A stretch of 64,000 bases of DNA from Phaeocystidibacter marisrubri (GCF_008933165.1 NZ_WBVQ01000002.1:829569-893568); one strand, 5' to 3'. Positions 49,591 through 60,073 are shown, counted from the stretch's first letter. Made by a program: numbers and translations. The notes: generated from the sequence alone by a model not told the origin.

Positions 49591-51375
49591 TTACTGGATT
49601 ACAAGGCGTTGAACGTCACCTTCAGCGTTTTTCACAAAGTATACGCCCGGAGTAAGGTGAGTTACATCGATGCGCTCAACATTGCGGAATACGTTCACAC
49701 GGCGACCGTTTACGTCGTAGATAGCAACATCCGTAGTTTCATTGAAGAAAAGCTCACGAGTTGCTGGGTTTGGATAGATTTGGAAACCGTTACCCTCAAA
49801 AGATGGCTGCTCGAATAGACCAATTCCTCCAGTCTCAAATCCGCTGATAGCGAAAGTAAGTGAGTTGTTGAAAGGGAATGGGTTAGAGCTGCTTGGGTGC
49901 TGACAATCCACCAACAAAGTATTTCCGTCAATGGCACGTGCACCTGTGATTTCTGCACCTGCAGGAACACCTGTAATGCGCATCAACTTATTAAGTGCAG
50001 GGTTCGGATCGCTCATGTCGTACATGTACAATTCACAGAAGCTGTTATTCACTCCATCTGGAACACGACCATAAGAACGACCGTTCAAGTCTTCTTGGAT
50101 CACCATGTAGCTCGTACCGTTAATGGTCATGAAAGTAAGACCGTCAGGGTTAGAGAGGTGGTTGGTTGGGTACGATTGTGGATCAGCTACTGGAAGGTAA
50201 GGACCACCTTCTAGGAAAGAAGTCAACACTTCAGTGGATGGATCATACTGAATCACACGACCGTAGTAATCCCAGTAAGCAGAGCTATCTGGATGAGTGT
50301 TTTGCGCAGTAGCACGTGCCATGTGGTGGTTAGCGTGAACCGCACCTGCAGCGTGCTCATCCGCCCAACGACCCGCTGGGTTGTCACGACCAGTTTCAGT
50401 GAAGTAAACGATACCCGTAGCTGGATCGATCGCGAACCACTCGATACGGTTGAACATAGTAGCTTCTGCTGCGATGGCTTGAGCTTTAACGCTCAATGCA
50501 TCACTCATAGAAGAGTTGTTAATTTGGATCCACTTTGAACCTGTGGCGTCTTGCTTGTAAACATAAAGATTACCAGAGGTAAAGTCGCCTGCTGTAGTAG
50601 CTACGAACTTAGAGAAGAAGCCTGGAGTGTCATCCTGACCCAAGTAAACCGTTTTGTTGTCTGCTGCAATTGCACCACCTTCAAACGGCTGACGACCCCA
50701 GTTGTACTGCTTGCGAATAGCAACCGCATTGATCGGATCAATCTCTGTCATGTAGTTAACGTTATCCACTTTGCGAACCGTTTGACCTTCTGCGAAAGAG
50801 ATACCGCTACCTGAAATGGTGTAATCTGAAGTATCGCGGATACCAGCACCACCAGCGTAGATTGCAGAGTTAGAGCCTTGCCACCACTCTTCAGCTGTCC
50901 AGATACGTCCAGTTGGACCCACAATTCCACCACAGTTCATACCCGTTTCACCAGTGGCAGAAAAATCCACGTTGAAGAAGCGACCTGAACGACCGTCTGT
51001 CAACGTTTGAGGAACGATAACGATAGAATCGCCAACACGAGCAATCTTGAAAGAGGTCATACCTCCACCGTCACCAATCTTGTCATTGGCTTCAATCATT
51101 TCGTGGTTAACCGTAACCCAACCCAAATCATTGCTGTTTGGATCTTCAGTAAACCCGATGAAGTCATGCCATTGCTTGGCAAGAACAGAATCACCTTGAC
51201 CCACTTGTACATAGTCGTGTCCACCTACGAACAAAACTTGCATCTTTAGAGGGCTAGTAGGCATTACTACTGTAGGAGGAGCAAAATCCGACACCTGAAT
51301 AGAAGGGTCAAACTTAATTTGAGCTTGTGCAGCTGCTGAAAGTGCAACACCAGCGATGAGTAAACTTTTTTTCAT
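49591..51375 (-). CDS. PhoX-like (DUF839) secreted protein with T9SS type A sorting domain
   Basis: 594 aa. Signal peptide (MKKSLLIAGVALSAAAQAQ). The DUF839/PhoX beta-propeller includes GWVTVNHEMIEANDKIGDGGG, TAEEWWQGSNSA, FEGGAIAADNKTVYLGQDDT, EWFAIDPATGIVYFTETGRDN and LSNPDGLTF, matching Ca/Fe-binding stretches of PhoX phosphatases. The sorting domain runs YPNPATRELFFNET...GVYFVKNAEG. Alkaline phosphatase activity is possible; many DUF839 proteins are untested. Co-orientation with the peroxidase suggests one unit. Confidence 0.82.
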   Translation of the reverse strand: MKKSLLIAGVALSAAAQAQIKFDPSIQVSDFAPPTVVMPTSPLKMQVLFVGGHDYVQVGQGDSVLAKQWHDFIGFTEDPNSNDLGWVTVNHEMIEANDKIGDGGGMTSFKIARVGDSIVIVPQTLTDGRSGRFFNVDFSATGETGMNCGGIVGPTGRIWTAEEWWQGSNSAIYAGGAGIRDTSDYTISGSGISFAEGQTVRKVDNVNYMTEIDPINAVAIRKQYNWGRQPFEGGAIAADNKTVYLGQDDTPGFFSKFVATTAGDFTSGNLYVYKQDATGSKWIQINNSSMSDALSVKAQAIAAEATMFNRIEWFAIDPATGIVYFTETGRDNPAGRWADEHAAGAVHANHHMARATAQNTHPDSSAYWDYYGRVIQYDPSTEVLTSFLEGGPYLPVADPQSYPTNHLSNPDGLTFMTINGTSYMVIQEDLNGRSYGRVPDGVNNSFCELYMYDMSDPNPALNKLMRITGVPAGAEITGARAIDGNTLLVDCQHPSSSNPFPFNNSLTFAISGFETGGIGLFEQPSFEGNGFQIYPNPATRELFFNETTDVAIYDVNGRRVNVFRNVERIDVTHLTPGVYFVKNAEGDVQRLVIQ

Positions 51376-51746
51376 CTTCTTTGAAATTAGATAGTGAGAT
51401 GGTTTTCAAAAGTCTCTTCATCAGGTTACCCCTTTCTTAGTGGAGCGCTAACCCTTCGTACATTTTATGTTACCCATGTTGAGCAAAGGTTAAGGATAAA
51501 TTCCTCCTTAAACAGCGCATTAACACTGCGGTAAAATGCCATTTCGCAGATTCTTTGAAAATGAAGACTTTCCGCTTTACCCCAAGGTTACTATTCACAA
51601 TTGACTGCGCTTATCTGGATTCCGTTCAAATAAGAGAATCCACCTATACCTTGCTCGTCAACCCGCATCAAACCTAACTTTAACGACCCTTTAACCGTCA
51701 TTCCGTACAGTAGCTGTTTACTTTGTGCACATTCAATTGAAACATT
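51376..51746. other. Divergent intergenic region between PhoX-like and moxR genes
   Basis: About 370 bp without genes. TACTTTG near 51719 is a near match to the -7 consensus for moxR. I found no convincing promoter for the leftward gene and no repeat. Confidence 0.35.
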
Positions 51747-52745
51747 ATGGAATCTAGTACCACGGACACCCGAACGCTATCCGAAAGCATTGCGGAGGAA
51801 AGTGCATTTGTAGATGATATCAATAAAGAGTTAAGCAAGGTCATTGTTGGGCAACAACACATGGTGAACTCGCTCCTCACTGGACTTCTCACCAATGGTC
51901 ACATCCTGTTGGAAGGCGTTCCTGGCTTGGCGAAAACGCTAGCCATTAAGAGTTTAGCGGAGGCTTTAGACGGCACCTACTCCCGACTCCAATTTACCCC
52001 CGACCTTCTGCCTTCTGATTTGATTGGGACGCAAGTTTACAATGTACAAGACCACAGCTTCTCTACGCGAAAAGGGCCTGTATTTGCCAATTTCGTTTTG
52101 GCAGATGAAATCAACCGCGCACCTGCAAAAGTGCAATCTGCACTTCTGGAAGCGATGCAAGAGAAGCAGGTTACCATTGCCGACGAAACCTTCGCCCTTC
52201 CAAAGCCGTTCCTTGTAATGGCCACACAGAACCCAGTGGAACAAGAAGGTACTTATCCTCTTCCCGAAGCTCAAGTGGATCGCTTTATGCTGAAGGTACT
52301 GATCGATTATCCAGAGTTGGAAGATGAACGCCTCATCATTCGCCAAAACTTGAGCAAGGAACGAGCGAAGATCAACCCTGTAGTGAGTCTGGATCAGATT
52401 CAAAATGCCAGAGAGCGAGTTCAAAATGTTCAGTTGAGTGAAAAGATGGAAGAGTATGTACTCAACCTGATTTTTGCCACTCGTGAACCCGATAACTTCA
52501 AGCTTCGCAAACTAAAGCCTCTCATTCGCTTTGGCGCCTCTCCGCGTGGATCCATCAATCTAGCTTCTGCCGCTAAGGCTCACGCATTCCTCAGCAAACG
52601 CGCTTACGTAACTCCAGAAGATGTTCGCGCCATGGCCTTGCCTGTACTGCGTCACAGAATTGGTCTTAGTTACGAAGCAGAAGCGGAAGGCTATCGTCCA
52701 GATGATGTTGTGGTTGAATTGATCAACGGAATAGCCATTCCATAG
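51747..52745 (+). CDS. MoxR family AAA+ ATPase of the Bat operon
   Basis: 332 aa. Walker A is LEGVPGLAKTLAIK (GxxxxxKT type), Walker B NFVLADEINRAPAKVQ, sensor 1 MATQNP, and the C-terminal lid contains GASPRGS. MoxR ATPases work as chaperones for VWA-domain proteins, here encoded downstream. First gene of an operon; its TAG overlaps the GTG start of the next gene by one base. Confidence 0.93.
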   Translation: MESSTTDTRTLSESIAEESAFVDDINKELSKVIVGQQHMVNSLLTGLLTNGHILLEGVPGLAKTLAIKSLAEALDGTYSRLQFTPDLLPSDLIGTQVYNVQDHSFSTRKGPVFANFVLADEINRAPAKVQSALLEAMQEKQVTIADETFALPKPFLVMATQNPVEQEGTYPLPEAQVDRFMLKVLIDYPELEDERLIIRQNLSKERAKINPVVSLDQIQNARERVQNVQLSEKMEEYVLNLIFATREPDNFKLRKLKPLIRFGASPRGSINLASAAKAHAFLSKRAYVTPEDVRAMALPVLRHRIGLSYEAEAEGYRPDDVVVELINGIAIP

Positions 52746-53614
52746 TGGATACAACGGAACTCATACAACGCGTTCGACGAATTGAAATAAAAACTCGTCG
52801 CCTGAGCAGCAACGTGCTTTCTGGAGAATATCATTCCTCCTTCAAAGGGCGTGGTATGGCGTTTAGTGAGGTTCGTCAATATCAAATTGGAGACGACATC
52901 CGCAGTATTGACTGGAATGTGACCGCTCGGAAACGCGAACCTTTTATCAAGGTGTTTGAGGAAGAACGCGAACGGACACTCATGCTTTTGGTAGATGTTT
53001 CGGCTTCGGAAAGTTTCGGAACCACCGTTCAACGCAAATCCGACTTGGCTACAGAAGTGGCCGCTTCGCTGGCGTTTTCGGCCATTCAAAACAACGACAT
53101 GGTTGGCGTAATCTTTTTTACCGATCGCGTAGAGAAGTTTATTCCACCTAGAAAGGGTCGACAACACATTCTAACCATCATTCGGGAATTGATTGAATTA
53201 AAGCCCGAAGGAAAAGGAACCAACATCGCCGCAGCCCTAGAATTCCTCAGCGGTATTCAGAAAAAGAGAGCCATCGCCATGATCTTGTCGGATTTTGAAG
53301 ACAACAACTATGAGCACAGCTTTAAAATTGCAGCACGTCGACATGACTTAACTGCTATTCACCTTTCCGATCCAGCGGAATGGGACTTGCCTTCATTGGG
53401 TATGATTCCCCTTCGCAATCCTGAATCAGGAGAGGTGGAATGGACCAATACCTCTTCTCGAAAGGCCAAGAAATACCACAGAGACAGAAGAGAATTGAGC
53501 TTTAGAAGATTCACACAAGCCTGCACCCAAGCCGGTGTTGGTAAAGTGGTACTTCGCACCGACCAAGACTATGTGAAGCCATTGATCACTTACTTCAGAA
53601 GCACACACGGATGA
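52745..53614 (+). CDS. DUF58 (VWA-like) protein of the Bat operon
   Basis: 289 aa from a GTG at 52745 that shares its first base with the moxR stop. The DUF58 core is visible: GEYHSSFKGRGMAFSEVRQY, GDDIRSIDWNVTARKREPF, and the MIDAS-like VDVSASESFG. These cytoplasmic proteins pair with MoxR ATPases. Its TGA overlaps the next ATG (ATGA). Confidence 0.9.
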   Translation: MDTTELIQRVRRIEIKTRRLSSNVLSGEYHSSFKGRGMAFSEVRQYQIGDDIRSIDWNVTARKREPFIKVFEEERERTLMLLVDVSASESFGTTVQRKSDLATEVAASLAFSAIQNNDMVGVIFFTDRVEKFIPPRKGRQHILTIIRELIELKPEGKGTNIAAALEFLSGIQKKRAIAMILSDFEDNNYEHSFKIAARRHDLTAIHLSDPAEWDLPSLGMIPLRNPESGEVEWTNTSSRKAKKYHRDRRELSFRRFTQACTQAGVGKVVLRTDQDYVKPLITYFRSTHG

Positions 53615-54525
53615 GAGTACAGTGGATCACATACTTATTGTTGCTCATCGGCTTTGGAGCACACAGTCAAACGGAATTGAAGGCGTCCCCCTCAACTCAG
53701 AGGATTCTCATTGGAGACCAGTTTACCCTTTCACTGAGCGCCGAGGTAAGCGCTTTGGACGAAATCACCTGGCCCGCAACTGAGGAAATAGGATCTGGAC
53801 TCCTCCTCAATCGCTCCGGCATAGACACCACCGAACGCGGAGATATCCTCTTGCTGCAAGAAGAATGGGTCATCACTTCGTTCGACAGTGGATTTGTGGT
53901 GATTCCACCTCTCACGCTAAGTGTAAATGGTGAACCTGTACAATCTGACCCCGTTTTGGTTCAGGTTGATATGCCAAGAACACAAGAGGAATACCTAGAT
54001 ATCGTAGACCCACTTTCCATTCAACGCCCATGGTGGTACTACGCTTTGATGGGATTGGGCGCCCTAGTTGTCGTTTCCCTATTCGCACTTGTGATGTCCA
54101 AATGGACCAAGAATAAATCGGTACAAAGCCGTGCAGTAGACAAGCGTACATTCCGCGAAAAAGCGATAGATGCCGCTAATGGACTAGTTGAAGAAACCCA
54201 ATGGGACAACAACGCCGAAACCGATGCGGCATATTCCAAGGGCATCCGACTTCTCTATGCCTATATCACCCGTGAATTGGGAGCAAATACCGCCGCTGGG
54301 GATTTCACTATGTGGAGTGCTGTGATGGAGAAGAATCCACACTATTCCGGCGATACCCAAAAGCTCCGCCAATTGATAGAACGTTCAAATGAGGTTCGCT
54401 TTGGAGGGCTTCCTTCCACCGCTGAAGAAAATAAAGAGTGGGCTCTCCAATTGTCCGATTGGATTCGCTCTGCCACTGTAGTTCAACCCGTAAACACCGA
54501 AGAGAATGTTGACGTGGCTGACTAA
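53611..54525 (+). CDS. DUF4381-like membrane protein of the Bat operon
   Basis: 304 aa. Signal peptide (...LLLIGFGAHSQ), a beta-sandwich domain similar in style to BatD (about 20-135), one membrane span (YYALMGLGALVVVSLFALVMSK) and a cytoplasmic helical domain (about 180-290) as in DUF4381-type proteins of MoxR loci. It lies between DUF58 and batA. Its exact role is unknown; it presumably anchors the complex. Confidence 0.75.
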   Translation: MRVQWITYLLLLIGFGAHSQTELKASPSTQRILIGDQFTLSLSAEVSALDEITWPATEEIGSGLLLNRSGIDTTERGDILLLQEEWVITSFDSGFVVIPPLTLSVNGEPVQSDPVLVQVDMPRTQEEYLDIVDPLSIQRPWWYYALMGLGALVVVSLFALVMSKWTKNKSVQSRAVDKRTFREKAIDAANGLVEETQWDNNAETDAAYSKGIRLLYAYITRELGANTAAGDFTMWSAVMEKNPHYSGDTQKLRQLIERSNEVRFGGLPSTAEENKEWALQLSDWIRSATVVQPVNTEENVDVAD

Positions 54526-54526
54526 T

Positions 54527-55507
54527 ATGGAATTTGCAGATCCTCTGTGGTTATGGGCACTGCTGCTGCTGCCTCTTACCGCCGTGATCAAAATTGTGCG
54601 TTGGAAAAAGCAATCGGGTGTAATGACCTATTCCAACGTTTCTGGCGCTGGAGGATTTTCGTGGGCGCAGTTGCGACCTCACTTGTTCTGGCTGGGCTGG
54701 GCTGCCATGGGCTGTTGGATTGTGGCTTTTGCTCGTCCGCATACGCGGGATGTCAACGCTGAACGCAAGGGCATGGATGGCATTGATATCGTGCTGGCCA
54801 CAGATATCAGCGCGAGTATGCTAGCCAAAGACTTAAAGCCAAGCAGGCTAGAAGCCCTGAAAAAAGTAGCTATAGATTTCATCGACAATCGTGAATCCGA
54901 TAGAATTGGATTGGTGGCCTATGCTGGAGAGGCCTTTACCGCCACCCCTCTAACCACCGATTACGAAGTGGTGAAAAGTTCTCTAAACGACTTGAATTAC
55001 GATTTGCTAAAAGGAGGTACAGCCATTGGAACTGGCTTGGCAACTGCCGTAAATCGACTCAAAGATTCTAAAGCCAAGAGCAAGGTGATCATTCTAATGA
55101 CCGACGGTGAAAACAACGCTGGAAACATCACTCCCACCGCTGCCACACAGATGGCGAGAGAGACGGGAATTCGAGTGTACACCATCGGTCTAGGCACCAA
55201 AGGTTTCGCCCCCACTCCCGTTAACATCGTTGGAAATCGAATCATCTACAGAAATGTTCAAGTGAACATTGACGAAGACCTACTCAAGGATATTGCAAAT
55301 AAAACCAATGGCGAGTATTTCCGAGCCAAAGACGAGGAAGAACTTCAAGCCATTTACGAGAAGATCGATCAACTGGAAAAGTCAAAAATCGAAGAGATCA
55401 AGTTCGTGAATTACAACGAGCACTTCTATCCATGGGCTTTAGCAGGACTCCTGCTCTTAGCGGCTGAACACCTATTCAAGAACACCTTATTCCGATCTGT
55501 GATATGA
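54527..55507 (+). CDS. batA: BatA, VWA-domain membrane protein
   Basis: I start at the ATG at 54527 (326 aa), one base after the previous stop; the frame is also open 7 codons upstream. N-terminal BatA-type segment (MEFADPLWLWALLLLPLTAV), second span (LFWLGWAAMGCWIVAFA), a VWA domain with MIDAS DISAS (VLATDISASMLAKDLKPSRLE) and a C-terminal span. BatA and BatB are thought to form a periplasmic complex important for oxidative stress tolerance or envelope homeostasis. Its stop overlaps batB. Confidence 0.92.
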   Translation: MEFADPLWLWALLLLPLTAVIKIVRWKKQSGVMTYSNVSGAGGFSWAQLRPHLFWLGWAAMGCWIVAFARPHTRDVNAERKGMDGIDIVLATDISASMLAKDLKPSRLEALKKVAIDFIDNRESDRIGLVAYAGEAFTATPLTTDYEVVKSSLNDLNYDLLKGGTAIGTGLATAVNRLKDSKAKSKVIILMTDGENNAGNITPTAATQMARETGIRVYTIGLGTKGFAPTPVNIVGNRIIYRNVQVNIDEDLLKDIANKTNGEYFRAKDEEELQAIYEKIDQLEKSKIEEIKFVNYNEHFYPWALAGLLLLAAEHLFKNTLFRSVI

Positions 55508-56523
55508 TGATGATCTGGGCACATCCGGAATGGCTACACGCCTTATGGGCTATCCCTCTCTTGGGTGGGGTTTGGCTATGGCATGAGCTCTGGGTGATCC
55601 GCGCCTTGAACAAACTCGGCGAACCTCAACTCCGCAGCAACTTGATGCAAAATCGCTCCATATGGCGTCGACTAGCACGAAATGGAGCCGCTATTCTCGC
55701 CTTGACCTGTGGAATAATCGCTTTGGCGAATCCTCAAAAATCGCTGGGAGAAGTTGAGGTTGAAACGTCGGGGATTGACATCATATTCGCGATGGACATG
55801 AGTAGAAGTATGCTGGCGAAAGATGTAAAGCCCTCTCGATTAGACGTAGCCAAGCAAATCGTTAAAAACACTATTGAGAAATCGGCAGGCGACCGCTTCG
55901 GCATCATTGCGTTTAGCAGCTCTGCCTATCCTCAGCTTCCCATTACCACAGATGTTGCCGCTGCAGAAATGACACTAACCGACATGGACCCAGATTACCT
56001 TCCCTCTAGCGGTAGTGATGTAAGCAGTGCCATCGTATTGGGAACGAAAAAATTCGATCCCGAACTTCCTCAAGACAAAGCCCTCATTATTCTAAGTGAT
56101 GGCGAAGACCACCAAGGAGAATGGGAAACAGCAGTGGCCAACGCCGTCGATTCTGGTGTGTTTGTATTCACCATTGGATTGGGAACCGAGGAAGGTGGTC
56201 CCATCCCAACCAAGACTTATGGAGAATACCACCGTGACAACAGCGGAGAAGTAGTGATTTCAAAGCGAAACAGCGGTGTACTTCGCTCTATCGCAGATGC
56301 CGGTAACGGTCGTTATTTTGATGGCAACCGATTGCGTGTAGCCGATGAAATCCTCTCTTCTTTGGATGAACTGCAAAAAGCTCAGATGGGCGTCAAAAAG
56401 CAGTCGCAAATGGAAGACCAATTTCAATTCCCATTGGGGCTTGGGCTTCTACTCTTATTAGCGAGAACCTTATTGGGTGAACGAAGTTCCGACACCCTTA
56501 AAAAATGGCTGAAGAACGCATGA
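55504..56523 (+). CDS. batB: BatB, VWA-domain membrane protein
   Basis: 339 aa, starting with a triple ATG that overlaps the batA stop. Two N-terminal spans, then a VWA domain with MIDAS DMSRS (FAMDMSRSMLAKDVKPSRLD), TTD and GED loops, and a C-terminal span (LGLGLLLLLARTLLG). Paralogous to BatA. Confidence 0.92.
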   Translation: MMMIWAHPEWLHALWAIPLLGGVWLWHELWVIRALNKLGEPQLRSNLMQNRSIWRRLARNGAAILALTCGIIALANPQKSLGEVEVETSGIDIIFAMDMSRSMLAKDVKPSRLDVAKQIVKNTIEKSAGDRFGIIAFSSSAYPQLPITTDVAAAEMTLTDMDPDYLPSSGSDVSSAIVLGTKKFDPELPQDKALIILSDGEDHQGEWETAVANAVDSGVFVFTIGLGTEEGGPIPTKTYGEYHRDNSGEVVISKRNSGVLRSIADAGNGRYFDGNRLRVADEILSSLDELQKAQMGVKKQSQMEDQFQFPLGLGLLLLLARTLLGERSSDTLKKWLKNA

Positions 56524-57560
56524 AAAAGTGGATGAACATAGGACTCTTCCTCTGTGCTCTTGGTGGCTCAGCGCAAACGTACAAGGAGAACATTGATTTG
56601 GGCAACGAGCTTTACAAGGACGGTGAATACGCTTCTGCCGAAGCGGCTTATCGAACGGCCATGTACGAGGAATCCGAGAGATATGAATCGAGATTCAACC
56701 TGGGCAATGCCCTCTTCCGACAAGAACAATACGATGCGGCCATCAATGCCTATCGGGAAGCTTCCTTTCGCACCACCAATCCGATGGAACAAGCCAACGC
56801 CTTTTTCAACATGGGTGATGCATACCTGAAAAAAGGCGACAAAAACAAGGCGCTTGAGGCCTTCAAACAAGCATTACTTCGAAATCCGAAGCACTTGGCT
56901 GCACGTCACAACTTGGCCAAACTCGTTCGCGAACTTAATCGCGAAGAGCAAAACCAAAATGACGAAAATCAGCAAGGACAACAAGATCAGGATCAGCAGC
57001 AAAATCAGGAGAATCAAGATCAAAACGGCGAGCAGCAAAACCAACAGCAGCAAGGCGGACAAAACGACGATTCTCAAAACGAACAAAGCCAATCGCAAGA
57101 CCGCGGCGAGAGTCAGTCCAATGAACACGGAGATCAACAAGGAGAGAGCTCCGGAAATGGGGAACGTGATCAACGCGAAGAAAACGACCGACCGCAGGGC
57201 GACAATCCAGATGACACCCCACGCGATCAACCCATGCAAGAAACGCAGGGTTCCAATGCAAAGAAAAACGAGAATCAAGAGCGAAGAGGTGAAGATCAAA
57301 TGGGAGAGCGCGACAATAGTGCCGATACAGAGAACCGAGAAGAACCGGGTTCTACTCCACAAGTTGGTGAAATCAATCCCGACCAAAATGGAAACGAAGA
57401 AACCAACGGTGCAGGCACGGGCATGGTACGTGTTCAACTCACCCCAGAAGAACTTCAAAACTTGTTAGATCAAGCGTCCAAACAAGAAGCAGACACGCGC
57501 AGACGGGTGATGAAAAAAACAGCACCGAGTCAGGAAACGGAATCAGAAAAAGATTGGTAA
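56520..57560 (+). CDS. batC: BatC, TPR protein with a Gln/Asn-rich low-complexity tail
   Basis: 346 aa from the ATG at 56520 (ATGA overlap with batB). Signal peptide (...FLCALGGSAQ), two to three TPRs (about 24-135), then about 150 residues dominated by Q, N, E, D (for example GQQDQDQQQNQENQDQ) and a basic end. Such tails are usual for BatC. TPRs probably bind BatA/BatB or BatD. TAATG couples it to batD. Confidence 0.88.
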   Translation: MKKWMNIGLFLCALGGSAQTYKENIDLGNELYKDGEYASAEAAYRTAMYEESERYESRFNLGNALFRQEQYDAAINAYREASFRTTNPMEQANAFFNMGDAYLKKGDKNKALEAFKQALLRNPKHLAARHNLAKLVRELNREEQNQNDENQQGQQDQDQQQNQENQDQNGEQQNQQQQGGQNDDSQNEQSQSQDRGESQSNEHGDQQGESSGNGERDQREENDRPQGDNPDDTPRDQPMQETQGSNAKKNENQERRGEDQMGERDNSADTENREEPGSTPQVGEINPDQNGNEETNGAGTGMVRVQLTPEELQNLLDQASKQEADTRRRVMKKTAPSQETESEKDW

Positions 57561-59296
57561 TGAAAAAGTGGTATTACATCAGCTTACTTGCCATTGCCTC
57601 GCTTATTACTCGAGGTCAAGAAGTGGCCATGGCGATCGATCAAAACCCCATGGGAGAAACCCAAACGGTAACACTTACGGTCTCCATCAATCGCATGAAT
57701 GGACAGCTCCTCCTTCCAGACAACCTGGAAGAGCATTTCCATGTGTTGTCGCAAATTGGAACCAGTCGGCAACAATACATTACCAACAACGGTATTTCAA
57801 CCACCATGGAGTGGACCATCCGCTTGCGACCGAAGCGAAAGGGCAACTTTACGTTGAACCCTGCTGCGGTAACAATTGGAGACGACAATTTCATTTCGAA
57901 TTCAATTGACGTTAAAGTCATCCCCGATTCGGAACGCCCAAAAGACCCCAATTCACCTGAGGAAATTGCCAAGGTTTTAACCTTCGGTGAAGTGGAGGTC
58001 TCCGATAGAAAAGTCTACGTTGGCGAACCATTGAACATCAAGTACAACCTCTTTGGATTGGTGAATCCAGCCAATGAAATCGACATCAGGAAAAAGCCAG
58101 AATGGGATGGTTTCATTCGCGAAAACATCGACATTCAACCTGGTAGAACTCAACAAACCGTTATGCGCAATGGTCGTCGCTATGCGCGATGGACACTCGA
58201 GTCATTTGTACTCGTTCCGCAGAGAGCTGGAGAATTCTCCTTTGAACCCATGGAGATGATTATTCCTACTCCAGTAGCCAATAACCGCATGATGTGGGGA
58301 AGGCAAATCGTAAATAATCTCGACATCTCCCCCATTCCGAGCATCACCGTCCTTCCACTGCCGGAAGCGTCTAAGCCGGAATCGTTTGATGGTGCCGTGG
58401 GATCTTTTGATCTCAATGTGACACTTTCGAGAGACAGTCTCAAAACCAATGAGAGTGTCACCCTCAACATTGAAGTGTCGGGCAGAGGAAATATCAATAC
58501 CGTGCGCCTTCCTCAAATCACGTTGCCTTCTCAAATTAAAATCTTTGGCCCTACCCCTCACCACACCACCCAAGCCAGTAGCAATGGGCTTCGTGGAGAG
58601 GTGAATGACGAATATGTGCTCGTTCCCCACTTTGCCGGAACGTACAAGATTCCTGCCATTGAGTTTTCGTACTTCGACCCCAATTCTGAAGAATACATCA
58701 CACTAAAAAGTGAAGAACTCGAATTTGTAGTAGAGGGTGAGAACAATGCGGTAGCGGTTCAAAATCCTGAAACGGGAAGTAAAGACCTCAGCAGCGGAGA
58801 AAGCTCAGAAAAGCTAGATGTTGAAGTGCTAAACAAGGATATTCGCTGGATTCACGAAGCTGACGAGCACACGGCCGTTAGAACCGGGGCCTTCTGGAAA
58901 TCGGTGTGGTTTATAGGTGGAGTCTCCTCTTCCTTCTTACTCGCAGCATGGGTACTCTTTGCTGGAAGAATCTCCGATTGGAGAAAGAACCGTACCGATG
59001 CCTTGAGCGCAGCTCGAAAAGAAGCCCTCAAGAGTTTGAGCAAAACACAATCTTGGAAAGAGCTTCACTCCGCCTTAAGTGAATATTTGAAAAAAGCCTA
59101 TCACATTCCTTATGCCGACCAAGTTCGGGAGAGGTTGCCAAAGGCAATGAGCGAACACGGATTCAGCGAAGAAACAGGCACAAAGGTTCACCAACTTCTT
59201 ACGGAATGTGAGGCGGGACAATATGGCTCTCCTCTGAGATCCATGCAAGATGTTCAAGCCGATATCACCGAATGGATTAAAGCACCTCAGTCATGA
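57560..59296 (+). CDS. batD: BatD, large exported beta-sandwich protein
   Basis: 578 aa from the ATG at 57560, which overlaps the batC stop (TAATG). Signal peptide (...IASLITRGQE), several Ig-like strands (BatD/DUF7507-type) up to about residue 430, one span (FIGGVSSSFLLAAWVLFAG), then a cytoplasmic helical domain (about 480-575). The protein is full length for the family. TCATGA joins it to batE. Confidence 0.9.
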   Translation: MKKWYYISLLAIASLITRGQEVAMAIDQNPMGETQTVTLTVSINRMNGQLLLPDNLEEHFHVLSQIGTSRQQYITNNGISTTMEWTIRLRPKRKGNFTLNPAAVTIGDDNFISNSIDVKVIPDSERPKDPNSPEEIAKVLTFGEVEVSDRKVYVGEPLNIKYNLFGLVNPANEIDIRKKPEWDGFIRENIDIQPGRTQQTVMRNGRRYARWTLESFVLVPQRAGEFSFEPMEMIIPTPVANNRMMWGRQIVNNLDISPIPSITVLPLPEASKPESFDGAVGSFDLNVTLSRDSLKTNESVTLNIEVSGRGNINTVRLPQITLPSQIKIFGPTPHHTTQASSNGLRGEVNDEYVLVPHFAGTYKIPAIEFSYFDPNSEEYITLKSEELEFVVEGENNAVAVQNPETGSKDLSSGESSEKLDVEVLNKDIRWIHEADEHTAVRTGAFWKSVWFIGGVSSSFLLAAWVLFAGRISDWRKNRTDALSAARKEALKSLSKTQSWKELHSALSEYLKKAYHIPYADQVRERLPKAMSEHGFSEETGTKVHQLLTECEAGQYGSPLRSMQDVQADITEWIKAPQS

Positions 59297-60051
59297 AAAT
59301 CACAGCCTATCTAATTGCATTCGCGTTGGCGATACCTGGATTTTCGAGCCAATCCGACAGCACCAACCTTTGGAATTCTGCACGTGCCGCCTACGAAAAC
59401 GGCAACTACGAAGAAGCCTACAATCATTGGCAGGAATGGAATGAAACAAATTCAGAGGCCAACCCCGACTTGTTCTACAACTTGGGCAATGCTGCCTTTA
59501 AATCCGACAAAATTGGACAGGCCATCTTGAACTGGAACAAGGCCTTAAAACTGAATCCAGAAATGGAAGATGCGCAGGTAAACTTGGCACAGGCCAAAAT
59601 GCGCGTCGTAGACAATATCGTTCCGGCAAAAGTTTCCCCCATCACCGAATTTAGTCGCACCCTATGGCTGTACTACTCACCACTCACTTGGGGAATTCTA
59701 GCCTGTTTATCCTTTGCATTAATGGCACTTTCCTTCGCCATATTCAAGTTTAGCAATCGATCGATTTCTGGCTTGTTTATGCCATTAGCTTTTGTGCTCA
59801 TGGTAGGCGGACTCCTTCTTACAGCCGCAGGAGTGCGCCATCAATACCACTTAGATCACAACTTAACCGCAGTGGTTGTTCAACCGAACATTTACGTGAA
59901 GTCGGCGCCTATGACAAGCGGAGCAGACGCCTTTATCCTTCATGAAGGAACCGAAATGAAAGTGGTGAAGAGCGTGGGAGATTGGTACGAAATCAAACTT
60001 GCTGACGGTAAAGTAGGTTGGGTACAAGATGGACAAGTAGGCGTGTATTGA
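59293..60051 (+). CDS. batE: BatE, TPR and SH3-like domain protein
   Basis: 252 aa. Signal peptide (...AIPGFSSQ), two TPRs (about 20-100), two membrane spans (WGILACLSFALMALSFAIF, PLAFVLMVGGLLLTAAGV), and a bacterial SH3 domain (about 193-252: VVQPNIYVKSAPMTSG...GWVQDGQVGVY). Last gene of the Bat operon. Confidence 0.9.
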   Translation: MKITAYLIAFALAIPGFSSQSDSTNLWNSARAAYENGNYEEAYNHWQEWNETNSEANPDLFYNLGNAAFKSDKIGQAILNWNKALKLNPEMEDAQVNLAQAKMRVVDNIVPAKVSPITEFSRTLWLYYSPLTWGILACLSFALMALSFAIFKFSNRSISGLFMPLAFVLMVGGLLLTAAGVRHQYHLDHNLTAVVVQPNIYVKSAPMTSGADAFILHEGTEMKVVKSVGDWYEIKLADGKVGWVQDGQVGVY

Positions 60052-60073
60052 TACTCCTCCAAATGCGACCATT

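Noticed and set aside
56854-57468. Long plus and minus frames inside batC
   Set aside because: Products of the CAA/GAA-rich low-complexity tail; batC fits the operon and has a signal peptide and TPRs.
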